Shown: positions 28,581-37,066 of the stretch, piece after piece
Layout of the letters: each line of letters opens with the position of its first letter
Numbering within the stretch: position 1 is the stretch's first letter
From: Gimesia chilikensis
Lineage (GTDB): Bacteria > Planctomycetota > Planctomycetia > Planctomycetales > Planctomycetaceae
Direction of reading: 5' to 3'
NCBI RefSeq assembly: GCF_007744075.1
Contig: NZ_CP036266.1
Location: 5,193,748-5,257,747 of the forward strand
DNA: 64,000 nt
Made by a program: the position numbers and the translations under genes
Notes under the pieces: model-generated
The model's database searches: none
Seen by the model: only the letters and a program-made list of their open reading frames with translations
What the model was told of the DNA's origin: nothing

Positions 28581-28608
28581 TTGCCGAATCTGGACTGACT
28601 CTTATAAT
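28581..28608 (+). promoter_or_regulatory. Promoter of the DUF2203 gene
   Basis: TTGCCG (28581-28586) and a perfect TATAAT (28603-28608) are 16 bases apart. This would start transcription near 28615, leaving a leader of about 65 bases. Confidence 0.5.
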
Positions 28609-28680
28609 TCCTCAAAACAATGTCACCCCGACCGGAGACCATGTTCAGTGGTTTCTGGCAAAAATAAAGGTCTCACCATT

Positions 28681-29148
28681 ATGAATGCTGAAGCACAACG
28701 CAAACTGATTTTCAATCCGGATGAGGCCAATCTCCGTTTACCGCTCGTACGGGCCATCGTCAAAGACATTATCGCGCTGTACGAAAATCTGCATGACCGC
28801 CAGGAACGGATCGAAGAGATCAAGAATCTCCCCGGTTCCACCACGCGCGATGAAGACTCCGTCTACAGCGAAGAGCTGCTGCAGGCCGAGCTGGATATCG
28901 AGAACGATAAAGAGCAGCTGAAAACCTACGAAGATGAACTGCTCGAACTGGGTGTCGAGCTGGAAGATCCTGCTCTGGGTGTCGTCAACTTCCCGACCCT
29001 CCGCGAAGGCAAAGAAGTTTACCTCTGCTGGAGACTGGGTGAAGAGGAAGTCGGCCACTGGCACTCCCTCGACGAAACCTACTCAGATCGCCGTTCGCTG
29101 CTCGAAGAGTCCATCGACAACGATGACCACAACGACATGCTGATGTAA
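28681..29148 (+). CDS. DUF2203 family protein
   Basis: A 155-residue acidic cytoplasmic protein. It matches the DUF2203 pattern: an opening beta strand KLIFNPDEANLRLPLVR, a long helical central part, LGVELEDPALGVVNFPT, and the closing EVYLCWRLGEEEVGHWH, then a shortened version of the 'D-x-R' end. No function is established for the family as far as I know. The ATG at 28681 gives the family's natural N-terminus; an upstream in-frame extension to 28576 has no family similarity and overlaps the predicted promoter. A short Asp-rich tail (DNDDHND) ends the protein. Confidence 0.85.
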   Translation: MNAEAQRKLIFNPDEANLRLPLVRAIVKDIIALYENLHDRQERIEEIKNLPGSTTRDEDSVYSEELLQAELDIENDKEQLKTYEDELLELGVELEDPALGVVNFPTLREGKEVYLCWRLGEEEVGHWHSLDETYSDRRSLLEESIDNDDHNDMLM

Positions 29149-29157
29149 GCTCAATGC

Positions 29158-30519
29158 TTACTCAGCCTGTACCCGTTGTTCCCACGCTGCGTACGCTGCT
29201 TTCATCTGTTTAGCAATCTTCGGCTTCTGGTCTGCGAGATCGGTTGTCTCGCTCAGATCCTGATCCAGATCAAACAGCATGAAGGGCTTGTCGGGATTCG
29301 TCCGCAGCAGCTTATAATTTGCATGCCTCACTGCTGCGTATTTCCGGTACTGGAAAAAGAACGTCCGCGGCTCTGCCGTTTCCGGATGCTCCAGTACCGG
29401 CAGCATGTTCTTTCCGTCCAGCGTTCGATCTGCAGGACGCTCTCCTCCGGATACCGCAATCAGGGTCGGCAGGATATCCAGGCTGATCAGCGGACTGCTG
29501 TTAACAGAGCCTGCTTCAATCCGACCGGGATAACGCACAATCGCCGGCACGCGGATGCCCCCCTCCCATAAAGTGACGCCGCCATCCCGCAGGGGTTTGT
29601 TGGAAGCGACTTCCAGTCCGCGGTCCTTGAGCATGAACGCACCGTTGTCCGAATACCAGATCACCAATGTGTTATCCCGCAATCCGCAGGCGTCCAGTTG
29701 ATCCAGCACGCGGCCGATCGCCGTATCCAGCGCGGTCACAACGGCGCGATAGCGTTTGCGGGGATCTTTGGTCTCGGGTGAGTAGCCATACGCGGCAAAG
29801 GCACTGTCCGGCGCCTGCCATTCATTGCCCTGCCCCGGTTGCTTGTTGCGTTTACTGGGAAAATGCGGTGCATTAAAAGGCAGATAGATGAAAAACGGAC
29901 GCTTTTGATTCTCGGTGATGAAACGACACGCCTCATCCGCAAACAGCTCTGTAGAATAACCTTTCTCGAAGACTTCATTGAGGCCACGCCACAGATCGTG
30001 CCGCCCGGCGTAGTAGTGGTGATAATAGTCGATGTTGCCGGCTGCGAATCCAAAGAACTCGTCAAAGCCCCGCTCCGTCGGTCGGCTGCCTTTTGAAAAA
30101 CCGACATTCCATTTGCCAAAGCAGGCCGTCCGGTATCCTTGCGGCTTGAGATACTGAGGAATCAGTCGCTCACTCTGTCGCAGGCCATCTGCGTAATTTT
30201 CATCTGCACTCAACTGGTGATTCAGGCCGATCCGCTGCGGATAACGACCCGTCAGCAGTGTCGCCCGCGAAACCGTACAGGTGGGGGAAGCCGTATAAAA
30301 ATCGGTCAGCCGCGCCCCTTCCCGCGCCAGTTGATCCAGGCGGGGAGTCTGCATGACTTTGTTTCCGTAGCAGCCCAGATCACCGTAGCCCAGATTGTCT
30401 GCCGTGATCAACAGGATGTTCGGCCGCTGCTGTTTTTCCTGCTGTGCTGCCACCGGACGCGACACTAGACACAGACCTATGAAACAGAAACTCAACAGAC
30501 AGAACAGACGGCGAATCAT
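29158..30519 (-). CDS. Secreted sulfatase with non-consensus active-site motif (CTVSR)
   Basis: A 453-residue type I sulfatase with a signal peptide (MIRRLFCLLSFCFIGLCLV, cleaved near VAAQ). Type I sulfatases hydrolyse sulfate esters, here probably of marine polysaccharides. Metal-binding LLITADNLGYGDLG lies near residue 37, GKWNVGFSKG and YSDNGAF further on, and a C-terminal subdomain ends the protein. The formylglycine site reads C-T-V-S-R, followed by ATLLTGR (Cys near residue 81), whereas the modifying enzyme normally needs C-x-P/A-x-R; the two other sulfatases in this window keep Pro. Also, where LADDLG is usual this protein has TADNLG. The GTG one codon upstream is an alternative start; GGAG precedes both. 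It may be poorly or conditionally matured. Confidence 0.9.
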   Translation of the reverse strand: MIRRLFCLLSFCFIGLCLVSRPVAAQQEKQQRPNILLITADNLGYGDLGCYGNKVMQTPRLDQLAREGARLTDFYTASPTCTVSRATLLTGRYPQRIGLNHQLSADENYADGLRQSERLIPQYLKPQGYRTACFGKWNVGFSKGSRPTERGFDEFFGFAAGNIDYYHHYYAGRHDLWRGLNEVFEKGYSTELFADEACRFITENQKRPFFIYLPFNAPHFPSKRNKQPGQGNEWQAPDSAFAAYGYSPETKDPRKRYRAVVTALDTAIGRVLDQLDACGLRDNTLVIWYSDNGAFMLKDRGLEVASNKPLRDGGVTLWEGGIRVPAIVRYPGRIEAGSVNSSPLISLDILPTLIAVSGGERPADRTLDGKNMLPVLEHPETAEPRTFFFQYRKYAAVRHANYKLLRTNPDKPFMLFDLDQDLSETTDLADQKPKIAKQMKAAYAAWEQRVQAE

Positions 30520-30641
30520 CACGGCTTCTCCAGATCACTCTCAACAGGTGGTTAGCTCGGTAACTTTGCGTAGCGCTGAGACCTGTGCCAGGCCCCGGTT
30601 CCATCACAACATGTTAAGCGCCGCCTGTCAATCGAGGGCCG

Positions 30642-32696
30642 TTAACTGAGTTGCCGGATCAGATACAGATATTCCAGGGCGCTGTGCATCGCCTCCTGCT
30701 GCTGGTTCGCCGTCCCTTTGTGGCCCCCTTCGATATTCTCATAATAAAAGTAGTCGTACCCCAGTTGATCCATGCGGGCCGCCATCTTTCGCGCATGCCC
30801 GGGATGGACGCGGTCATCCTTGGTCGAGGTAAAGAAGTAAACCCGGGGATAAGCCTGACCCGGCTTCAGATTCTGCAGCGGCGAATACTGGCTGATGAAC
30901 TCCCACTGCTCGGGAAGATCGGGATTTCCATACTCCGCCATCCAGCTGGCGCCTGCCAGCAGCTTGTTGAAGCGTTTCATATCCAGCAGCGGTACGCCGC
31001 AGACGATGGCATTGAACAGATCCGGGCGTTGCGTCAGCGTCACTCCCATCAAGAGCCCGCCGTTACTCCGACCCATCGCCCCATAATGTTTGGGCGAACT
31101 CACTCCCTGATGCTGCACCGCTTCGGCAACCGCGAAAAAGTCATCGTAGGCACGCTGTCGGTTCTCCTGCAGGGCCGCTTCGTGCCAGCGGGGACCGTAT
31201 TCGCCACCGCCGCGAATGTTGGCCAGCACATACGCGCCCCCCTTCTCCAGCCAGAGTTTTCCCATCAAAGGACTGTAGTGCGGTAGGATCGAAATCTCGA
31301 ATCCACCATAGCCGTACTGTAAGACCGGCGTGGAATGATCCAGCGGGATCTCTTCGCGATGCACCAGGAAATAAGGCACCTTCGTTCCGTCGCGACTGAC
31401 GGCAAATGATTTTTTCACCGTCAGACCGTTCGTATCAAAGCGGGCCGGCGTTGACTGCAACAGCGTTTCGGTCCCCTCCTGAAAATTAACGTAATACAGG
31501 CTGCCCGGCTGCAGAAATCCGTCGCGTGACATCAGGAGATCATTACTGCTGCTGTCAGAAGAACTGATGGAGATTACATCTCCCTCTCCCCAGGGAAGCA
31601 GACGCCCCTGCCAGGCGTTGTCTGTAAGTTTGAATTCGCGGATCTGACTGGATACATGTTCGATTCCGGTTACATAAACCGCATCCCGCGCAGAGCGGAC
31701 CTGAGAAATCGTGCCACTCTGGCCAGGATCATACACGGATAAGATGTTTGCAATCTCCCCCGTCCTGGCAAACTCGGACAGGGAGAAACTCACCAGGGCT
31801 CCTGCTGAGAAGTCGCGCCAGTCCTCTTTCAGTTCCACCAGCAACTGATCCTGGAACAGGCTCGACAGACTGCATTTCTGTGGCAGCGGGAGCTGCTGCA
31901 GTGTTCCCTCCGCAGTCACCAGGTAAAACGTAAAGTGATAAAAATCATGTCCCCGCATTACGAAACAGCTCTGTCGGCCGTTGTGTTTCAGATTGACGGG
32001 ATACACGAAGGTCTCGTCTTCGCCCGTTTCCAGCACGGTCTCCGCTGCCGAGAGTGGCGTCCCCCGCTGCCAGCGTTTCAGAATGCGGGCATATCCGGAT
32101 GAGTTCAGGCTGCCTGGACCCCAGTCGGTTGCAATCAGCAGATGATCGCGGTCTTCCCAGCAGAGATTACTCTTCGCCTGTGGTACAGAAAAGCCCCCCT
32201 GCACGAACGACCGCGAAGGAAGATCGAATTCACGATAGACGGCCGAGTCCGTTCCGCCCGGTGCCAGTTCCACCAGGCAGCGGTCGTGATCCGGGGCCAG
32301 ACAGTCGACGCCTTTGTAGATCCAGTTTTCCGCTTCTTCTTTGGCCAGCTGATCCACGTCGAGCAGCAGTTCCCACTCTTTCGATTTCTGCTGATACTGC
32401 GCCCGGGGCATGCGACGCCAGATACCCCGCACGTGCTGCGGGTCGCGCCAGAAGTTATAGACGAAATCTCCCCGCAGGGTCCCATAAGTAATCCGGTCGG
32501 CGGCAGTCAGAATTTCCAGGGCTTCCCGTTCATACTGCTGATAACGGGGGTCGCTGGTCAGCACCTGCAGGGTCTCGGCATTCTGTCGCTTCACCCAGTC
32601 CAGGGCTTGCTCTCCTTCAATTTCTTCGAGCCAGAGCAGCGACTGTTCAGCCTTGTGCTCTGAATCCTGCTGATCGGAATTATCTGCTGCATCCAT
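30642..32696 (-). CDS. Prolyl oligopeptidase family serine peptidase (S9A)
   Basis: A 684-residue protein, the standard length for prolyl oligopeptidase. The N-terminal half is the seven-bladed propeller that gates access, with RDPQHVRGIWRRMP near the start. The C-terminal half is an alpha/beta hydrolase with catalytic Ser in GRSNGG (about 543), Asp in STKDDRVHPGH (about 627) and His in EGGHKGT (about 653). GGGEYGPRWHEAALQENRQ is the conserved family region before the nucleophile. No signal peptide is seen, so it should act in the cytoplasm on short proline-containing peptides. The ATG has AGGAG about 10 bases upstream. It is 122 bases from the sulfatase gene on the same strand. Confidence 0.93.
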   Translation of the reverse strand: MDAADNSDQQDSEHKAEQSLLWLEEIEGEQALDWVKRQNAETLQVLTSDPRYQQYEREALEILTAADRITYGTLRGDFVYNFWRDPQHVRGIWRRMPRAQYQQKSKEWELLLDVDQLAKEEAENWIYKGVDCLAPDHDRCLVELAPGGTDSAVYREFDLPSRSFVQGGFSVPQAKSNLCWEDRDHLLIATDWGPGSLNSSGYARILKRWQRGTPLSAAETVLETGEDETFVYPVNLKHNGRQSCFVMRGHDFYHFTFYLVTAEGTLQQLPLPQKCSLSSLFQDQLLVELKEDWRDFSAGALVSFSLSEFARTGEIANILSVYDPGQSGTISQVRSARDAVYVTGIEHVSSQIREFKLTDNAWQGRLLPWGEGDVISISSSDSSSNDLLMSRDGFLQPGSLYYVNFQEGTETLLQSTPARFDTNGLTVKKSFAVSRDGTKVPYFLVHREEIPLDHSTPVLQYGYGGFEISILPHYSPLMGKLWLEKGGAYVLANIRGGGEYGPRWHEAALQENRQRAYDDFFAVAEAVQHQGVSSPKHYGAMGRSNGGLLMGVTLTQRPDLFNAIVCGVPLLDMKRFNKLLAGASWMAEYGNPDLPEQWEFISQYSPLQNLKPGQAYPRVYFFTSTKDDRVHPGHARKMAARMDQLGYDYFYYENIEGGHKGTANQQQEAMHSALEYLYLIRQLS

Positions 32697-33206
32697 CCTG
32701 CTTGCTCCTGAAATAACGGCACTGGTCGGTTTGAGAACTATTGTAGAGGAATACTTGAGCCTGACTTAAGTCATCTGGTTCGATTTGTCAGCTTTTTCGG
32801 CAACGGACCTCTGAAATGAGATATTCTCTGAAAATCCCGATTCAGGGGCTGTATTTAGCGGGGACCGCTGATACAATTCCACTCCGATGAGGAGCCAGAT
32901 GGTCCGTCTACCGGTACGGTGACCGACCCGCTCTGAGCTGATCTCCAGAATCTCTTTCATAAAGAGCCGGCTGTTTGCCCTCTTTTCGTGTTGTTTTTGC
33001 TACATATTGCCGAAATCCTGAGACAGGGGTTTCGCTTCTGACCGTAGCAGTGGGGTGATACGAAGCAGAGCTTCGAGGAGAGCGCTGTCCAGACCGTCGT
33101 CTGTTCATGCCCCCTGAGTCGATAGGGATCGACTCTCACACCATGTTCTTTTTTACGCGACGCAAGCCTCACCTGCGGGATGAAGGTGCGTCAAAAGGCT
33201 GATTTT
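32697..33206. other. Long leader region upstream of the DEAD-box helicase gene
   Basis: About 500 bp between divergent genes without a supportable ORF. Near the helicase it contains two clean hairpins: CGAAGC-AGA-GCTTCG (33061-33075) and GAGTCGAT-AGGG-ATCGACTC (33116-33135). Neither has a T-run. No convincing promoter pair was found. Confidence 0.5.
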
Positions 33207-34970
33207 ATGTCAACTGATGTCTCTGAGCAGACAAAATTCACTGATTTTGCGCTTTCACAACCCATTCTCGCTGCACTTGAGACGCTGGGCTATCAGACAC
33301 CCACTCCGATTCAGGCACAGACGATCCCGCATTTGCTGGAAGGCCGTGACCTGGTAGGTCAGGCACAGACGGGAACCGGCAAAACAGCCGCATTCGCCCT
33401 TCCCCTGCTCTCAAATATCGATCTGGAAGTCAAAGCTCCCCAGGTTCTGGTACTGGCTCCCACCCGGGAACTGGCGATCCAGGTCTCTGAGTCGTTCAAA
33501 GATTACGGTGCGGAACTGCAGGGACTGCAGGTACTCCCCATCTACGGAGGCGCCAGCTTCCGCGACCAGCTGCAACCCCTGAAACGGGGCGTGCATGTCG
33601 TGGTGGGAACTCCCGGACGCGTCATGGACCACATGCGTCGTGGCACTCTGAAAATGGACCAGCTCCGCTGCCTCGTACTCGATGAAGCAGACGAAATGCT
33701 GCGTATGGGCTTCATTGACGACGTGGAATGGATTCTGGAACAGACCCCCGAGAACCATCAGACCACACTCTTTTCCGCCACGATGCCCGATGCCATCCGT
33801 CGCATCGCAGTCAACTACCTGCAGTCGCCGGAAGAGATTACCGTTAAAGTCAAAACACGCACCGCCGATACAATTCATCAGCGATTCTGGCTCGCGAAAG
33901 GGCACCACAAAATGGATGCTCTGACCCGCATCCTGGAAGTGGAAGAAACCGACGGCGTGATCATCTTTGTCCGCACCAAGAGCATCACCACTGAGCTGGC
34001 TGAAAAACTGGAAGCCCGCGGCTTCCTGTCGGCTCCGTTGAATGGTGATATCCCTCAAAGGCAGCGTGAACTCACTGTCGGCAGACTGAAAGCCGGCCAT
34101 GTCAACATTGTCATCGCGACTGATGTCGCTGCCCGCGGACTGGACGTGGACCGTATCAGTCACGTGATCAACTACGATCTGCCAGGGGACTCCGAAGCCT
34201 ACGTACACCGCATCGGACGAACGGGACGTGCCGGCCGAACCGGCCACGCGATCACTTTCGTTTCCCCGCGTGAAACCCGCTCATTGTCCAACATTGAACG
34301 GGCCATCAAACACAAACTGGAACGCATGGACCTGCCCACGATCGAGGCGATCAATGAACGTCGCACCGCTCGTTTCAAGGAATCCATCACCAGCGCCATG
34401 AGTGCTCCCGATTTTGGCATGTTCCGCAAGCTGCTCAGCGAATACCAGGCTGACACCAGCTGTTCGGAAATCGAAATCGCCGCTGCCCTGGCCTGCCTGC
34501 ATCAGGGCAAACGCCCTCTGTTTCTTCAGGAAACAACCCGGCAGGAAACACGCAAACCGCGCGAGACCGAAGGTCACAAACCACCTCAAGGCGAACGTCG
34601 TTTCAACAAAGACAAAGACCGTCCGGAGCGCCCTCGCAAACGGGAATTCAGCGATTCACCGGAAGAGGGTATGGAACGCTACAAGCTGCAGGTGGGTCAC
34701 AACCATGGCGTCAAACCAGGCAACATCGTTGGTGCCATCGCTAACGAAGCCAACCTGGACAGTCAGTACATCGGCCGCATCAATATCTTTGATGAATTCA
34801 GTACGGTCGATCTTCCCGAAGGGATGCCCCGGAATATCTTCCGTGCCTTGAAGAACGTCTGGGTGGCTGGTCAGCAGTTACGGATTTCCCGCTGGGAATC
34901 TCCTGAAACCTTCGCCGGTAAGAAGAAACGCTTCAAAGGCAAACTGAAACACAAGCAACAGAAAGCCTAA
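33207..34970 (+). CDS. DEAD-box ATP-dependent RNA helicase with C-terminal DbpA-type RNA-binding domain
   Basis: A helicase of about 587 residues related to CsdA/DeaD, which remodel RNA during ribosome assembly and mRNA decay, especially in the cold. Core motifs appear in order: Q-motif (GYQTPTPIQ), Walker A AQTGTGKT (about 55), PTRELA, TPGR, LDEADEML (about 158), SAT, ATDVAARGLD and HRIGRTGRAGR. After a charged, disordered Arg/Glu-rich linker comes a DbpA/CsdA RNA-binding domain from about residue 489 (GVKPGNIVGAIANEA, then IGRINIFDEFSTVDLP). The tail is Lys-rich. I prefer the ATG at 33207 (AAAAGG upstream); the in-frame ATG at 33180 is an alternative. The structured leader suggests post-transcriptional control. 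Confidence 0.94.
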   Translation: MSTDVSEQTKFTDFALSQPILAALETLGYQTPTPIQAQTIPHLLEGRDLVGQAQTGTGKTAAFALPLLSNIDLEVKAPQVLVLAPTRELAIQVSESFKDYGAELQGLQVLPIYGGASFRDQLQPLKRGVHVVVGTPGRVMDHMRRGTLKMDQLRCLVLDEADEMLRMGFIDDVEWILEQTPENHQTTLFSATMPDAIRRIAVNYLQSPEEITVKVKTRTADTIHQRFWLAKGHHKMDALTRILEVEETDGVIIFVRTKSITTELAEKLEARGFLSAPLNGDIPQRQRELTVGRLKAGHVNIVIATDVAARGLDVDRISHVINYDLPGDSEAYVHRIGRTGRAGRTGHAITFVSPRETRSLSNIERAIKHKLERMDLPTIEAINERRTARFKESITSAMSAPDFGMFRKLLSEYQADTSCSEIEIAAALACLHQGKRPLFLQETTRQETRKPRETEGHKPPQGERRFNKDKDRPERPRKREFSDSPEEGMERYKLQVGHNHGVKPGNIVGAIANEANLDSQYIGRINIFDEFSTVDLPEGMPRNIFRALKNVWVAGQQLRISRWESPETFAGKKKRFKGKLKHKQQKA

Positions 34971-34981
34971 GCTGCGGATAC

Positions 34982-35025
34982 AAAAAAACCGCTGTCCTGA
35001 GTAATCGGGACAGCGGTTTTTTATT
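34982..35025. terminator. Bidirectional terminator between helicase and coiled-coil protein genes
   Basis: AACCGCTGTCC pairs with GGACAGCGGTT over a short loop, with a run of As before and Ts after. It therefore works on both strands and serves the two convergent genes ending at 34970 and 35048. Confidence 0.9.
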
Positions 35026-35047
35026 TTGAGATCAGTGTGTCAGCCGC

Positions 35048-36547
35048 TTATTTGCCGGCTCCACCAAAGACATTCGAAGTCTGACCGGAAGAGGTCTGCT
35101 GCTTCAGTCGCTTGCTGCGGGTGAAGACTCCGGAAACCTGTCCGGAAGACGTGGCACTCACGCCGGTTTTCTTGGCTCCCGCTTTGATCGGAGAGGCAAT
35201 CCCAGAACCGGGAGTATGCAGGCGACGCTGTGGCTTGTAGCCGATGTAGCTCAGGAAGTCGTTGATACCGATCACGCGGACTGCTTTCAGACGGGCTTCT
35301 TCACGAATTTCCTTCATCTTCGCGAGAACCTGCTGCATCTTGTCGCGCTGTTCGTCGGTCTTGGCAGAATCCACATTGGGAGATTCACCAATCACGAGGA
35401 ACTTGGTGTGTACGGTCAGACCGTTACCGGTCCGCTCGCCATTTTCGGTTACGATGTTGTCGATCTTGGCGTTTGCGTTCTCGATGATCCGCTGCAGCAG
35501 ATCCATATCGGACTTGCCGTCACCATCCAGGTCGATGATACCTGAAATCGCGAAGGTTTCAGGACGTCCGACACCCCAGAGCGGTGTGTAAATCGGATCG
35601 CCGGGGCTGATTGGCTGGTAGATGTCATCAGAAACAATGCGTGCTTCAGAGAGGTGTGGTCCGAGGATCTTGGTGACTTCGATGGCACCAATGATGTCTT
35701 CTTCACCACGACCGATTCCCTGGTGGGCTTTACGATAGACGCTGAATGTCATCTGCTTGGGCAGACGGTCTGCTTCACCCAGGTTGATCCAGACCACGCC
35801 AGTGCTGTTATCAACAGTTCGAATTACGCCATCCGGTTTTTCAAAGCTGACCTTTTGAACTTCAGTCAATCGGCTACGCAGGGTGTCGATCAGGCTGGCG
35901 TAGGTATTGTTTTTGTTTTCGAGGTCTTTAATTGTTTTCGCGTTGGTTTCACGCAGCTGGTCCAGCTCGATCAGGATTTCTTCGTTTTCCTTCTGCAGGG
36001 CAGCGATCTGCTGATCTTTGGCGGAAACTTCTTCTTCTTTGACTTTCTGGGTGTCAGCCAGATCCTTTTCTGCTCCGTCGCGGGCAGTCCGGTGCTGGTC
36101 AACGACTTTATCCAGCTCGCCTTTGAGAGCCAGGAACTGGGCTTCGAGTTTGTTTTTGTCGGCCTGTTCCTGTGCCAGCTGATTCTTGGTCTGGTTCAGC
36201 TGGGTGGAGAGCTTGATCAGAGTGTTTTTAATCGTGGGCTCTGCCAGAACGTCAGCATGGGTTTTGATATCCTGCTCGGTCGCACCAATGACGGTGTTCG
36301 GAGTCTTGTTATCAAGACCGATTTCATCCTGCTCGTTCCCGATCAGCTTTTTCAAAGCCTGCAGTTCTTCGTCGAGCTTGCGTACCGCGGCATCGCTGGT
36401 ACGAGCGTTTGACTCAGCCTGATTCAGCTTGGCGTTGGCTTCTGCAAGATCTTTGTAGTTCAGATAAGCCATTACGCCACAGATCAGTGTGAGCATGACG
36501 AAAAAGATTAACGAGAAGTGAACAGCAGTTGGTTTACTGGCAGCCAT
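35048..36547 (-). CDS. Membrane-anchored coiled-coil protein of unknown function
   Basis: A 499-residue protein with one N-terminal transmembrane segment (FSLIFFVMLTLICGVMAYL, about 11-30). A long coiled coil follows (about 30-235, heptad-rich in Lys/Glu/Gln/Leu with few prolines). The globular C-terminal region begins near VRTVDN-type strands and includes a small beta domain (VVWINLGEADRLPKQMTF) and a segment with IDLDGDGKSDMD. The last 60 residues are basic and Ser/Gly/Thr-rich, probably disordered. I do not recognise a named family. The architecture resembles MreC-like envelope scaffolds, but I see no proof. It is preceded by a strong promoter at 36724-36751 and appears monocistronic. Confidence 0.75.
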   Translation of the reverse strand: MAASKPTAVHFSLIFFVMLTLICGVMAYLNYKDLAEANAKLNQAESNARTSDAAVRKLDEELQALKKLIGNEQDEIGLDNKTPNTVIGATEQDIKTHADVLAEPTIKNTLIKLSTQLNQTKNQLAQEQADKNKLEAQFLALKGELDKVVDQHRTARDGAEKDLADTQKVKEEEVSAKDQQIAALQKENEEILIELDQLRETNAKTIKDLENKNNTYASLIDTLRSRLTEVQKVSFEKPDGVIRTVDNSTGVVWINLGEADRLPKQMTFSVYRKAHQGIGRGEEDIIGAIEVTKILGPHLSEARIVSDDIYQPISPGDPIYTPLWGVGRPETFAISGIIDLDGDGKSDMDLLQRIIENANAKIDNIVTENGERTGNGLTVHTKFLVIGESPNVDSAKTDEQRDKMQQVLAKMKEIREEARLKAVRVIGINDFLSYIGYKPQRRLHTPGSGIASPIKAGAKKTGVSATSSGQVSGVFTRSKRLKQQTSSGQTSNVFGGAGK

Positions 36548-37066
36548 TTTTTCTAACCTTAAGGATTTTCAAGTGACAATCGTGGTTAACGAAGCACCGT
36601 GGCGGTGATGGTCGATATGTCAAACTATCTTCAGCAATGCCCGGCCGTCTGCCATGACAGCCTGCAGGAAGACCAGAAGAGGTGGTTCTGAGAATTCTGA
36701 AGAACAGCGTCCTGCTATCTATTATTCTAAGTTCAGGAATAGCAGTGTCAAGCGGCTTCTCTGAACCTCTCCCCTCTGTCGATAAACAGTTTCCGATATA
36801 CCGGCAGGCTTGCCCCACCTGCCAGGCTACACAAAGTATCAGTAAACTGCGTTCCCGCAGTCTGACTGACAAAAGATTTCATTGAGTTCCGACTTCGGCC
36901 CGCCTGTACATGGCGATTCGCGACTGTCTCCCCAATAATGAGACTCTCACGAGTCGATTTCCTGCAGATTCGCGAACAGCAGGTCCTCATGCGGGGCCCG
37001 TAAAATCTCCTCATGTTTCCAGTTTCGGCTATCTCATTTCAAAATTTCAGGTAAAGCTAAATCTTT
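36548..37066. other. Divergent spacer between the coiled-coil protein gene and polA
   Basis: About 520 bp without a credible gene. It holds the reverse-strand promoter at 36724-36751. A short GC hairpin (GGCAGG/CCTGCC, 36803-36823) is present. I could not identify the polA promoter. Confidence 0.5.
36724..36751 (-). promoter_or_regulatory. Sigma-70-type promoter for the coiled-coil protein gene
   Basis: On the reverse strand a perfect TTGACA (36746-36751) is followed after 16 bases by TAGAAT (36724-36729). The predicted leader to the start at 36547 is about 170 bases. Confidence 0.6.

Noticed and set aside
33411-34247. Reverse-strand frame (278 aa) inside the helicase gene
   Set aside because: The forward strand has all DEAD-box motifs; this frame has none.
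36748-37014. Reverse-strand frame of 88 aa in the spacer upstream of polA
   Set aside because: No ribosome-binding site or family resemblance, and it overlaps the predicted promoter of the coiled-coil protein gene.
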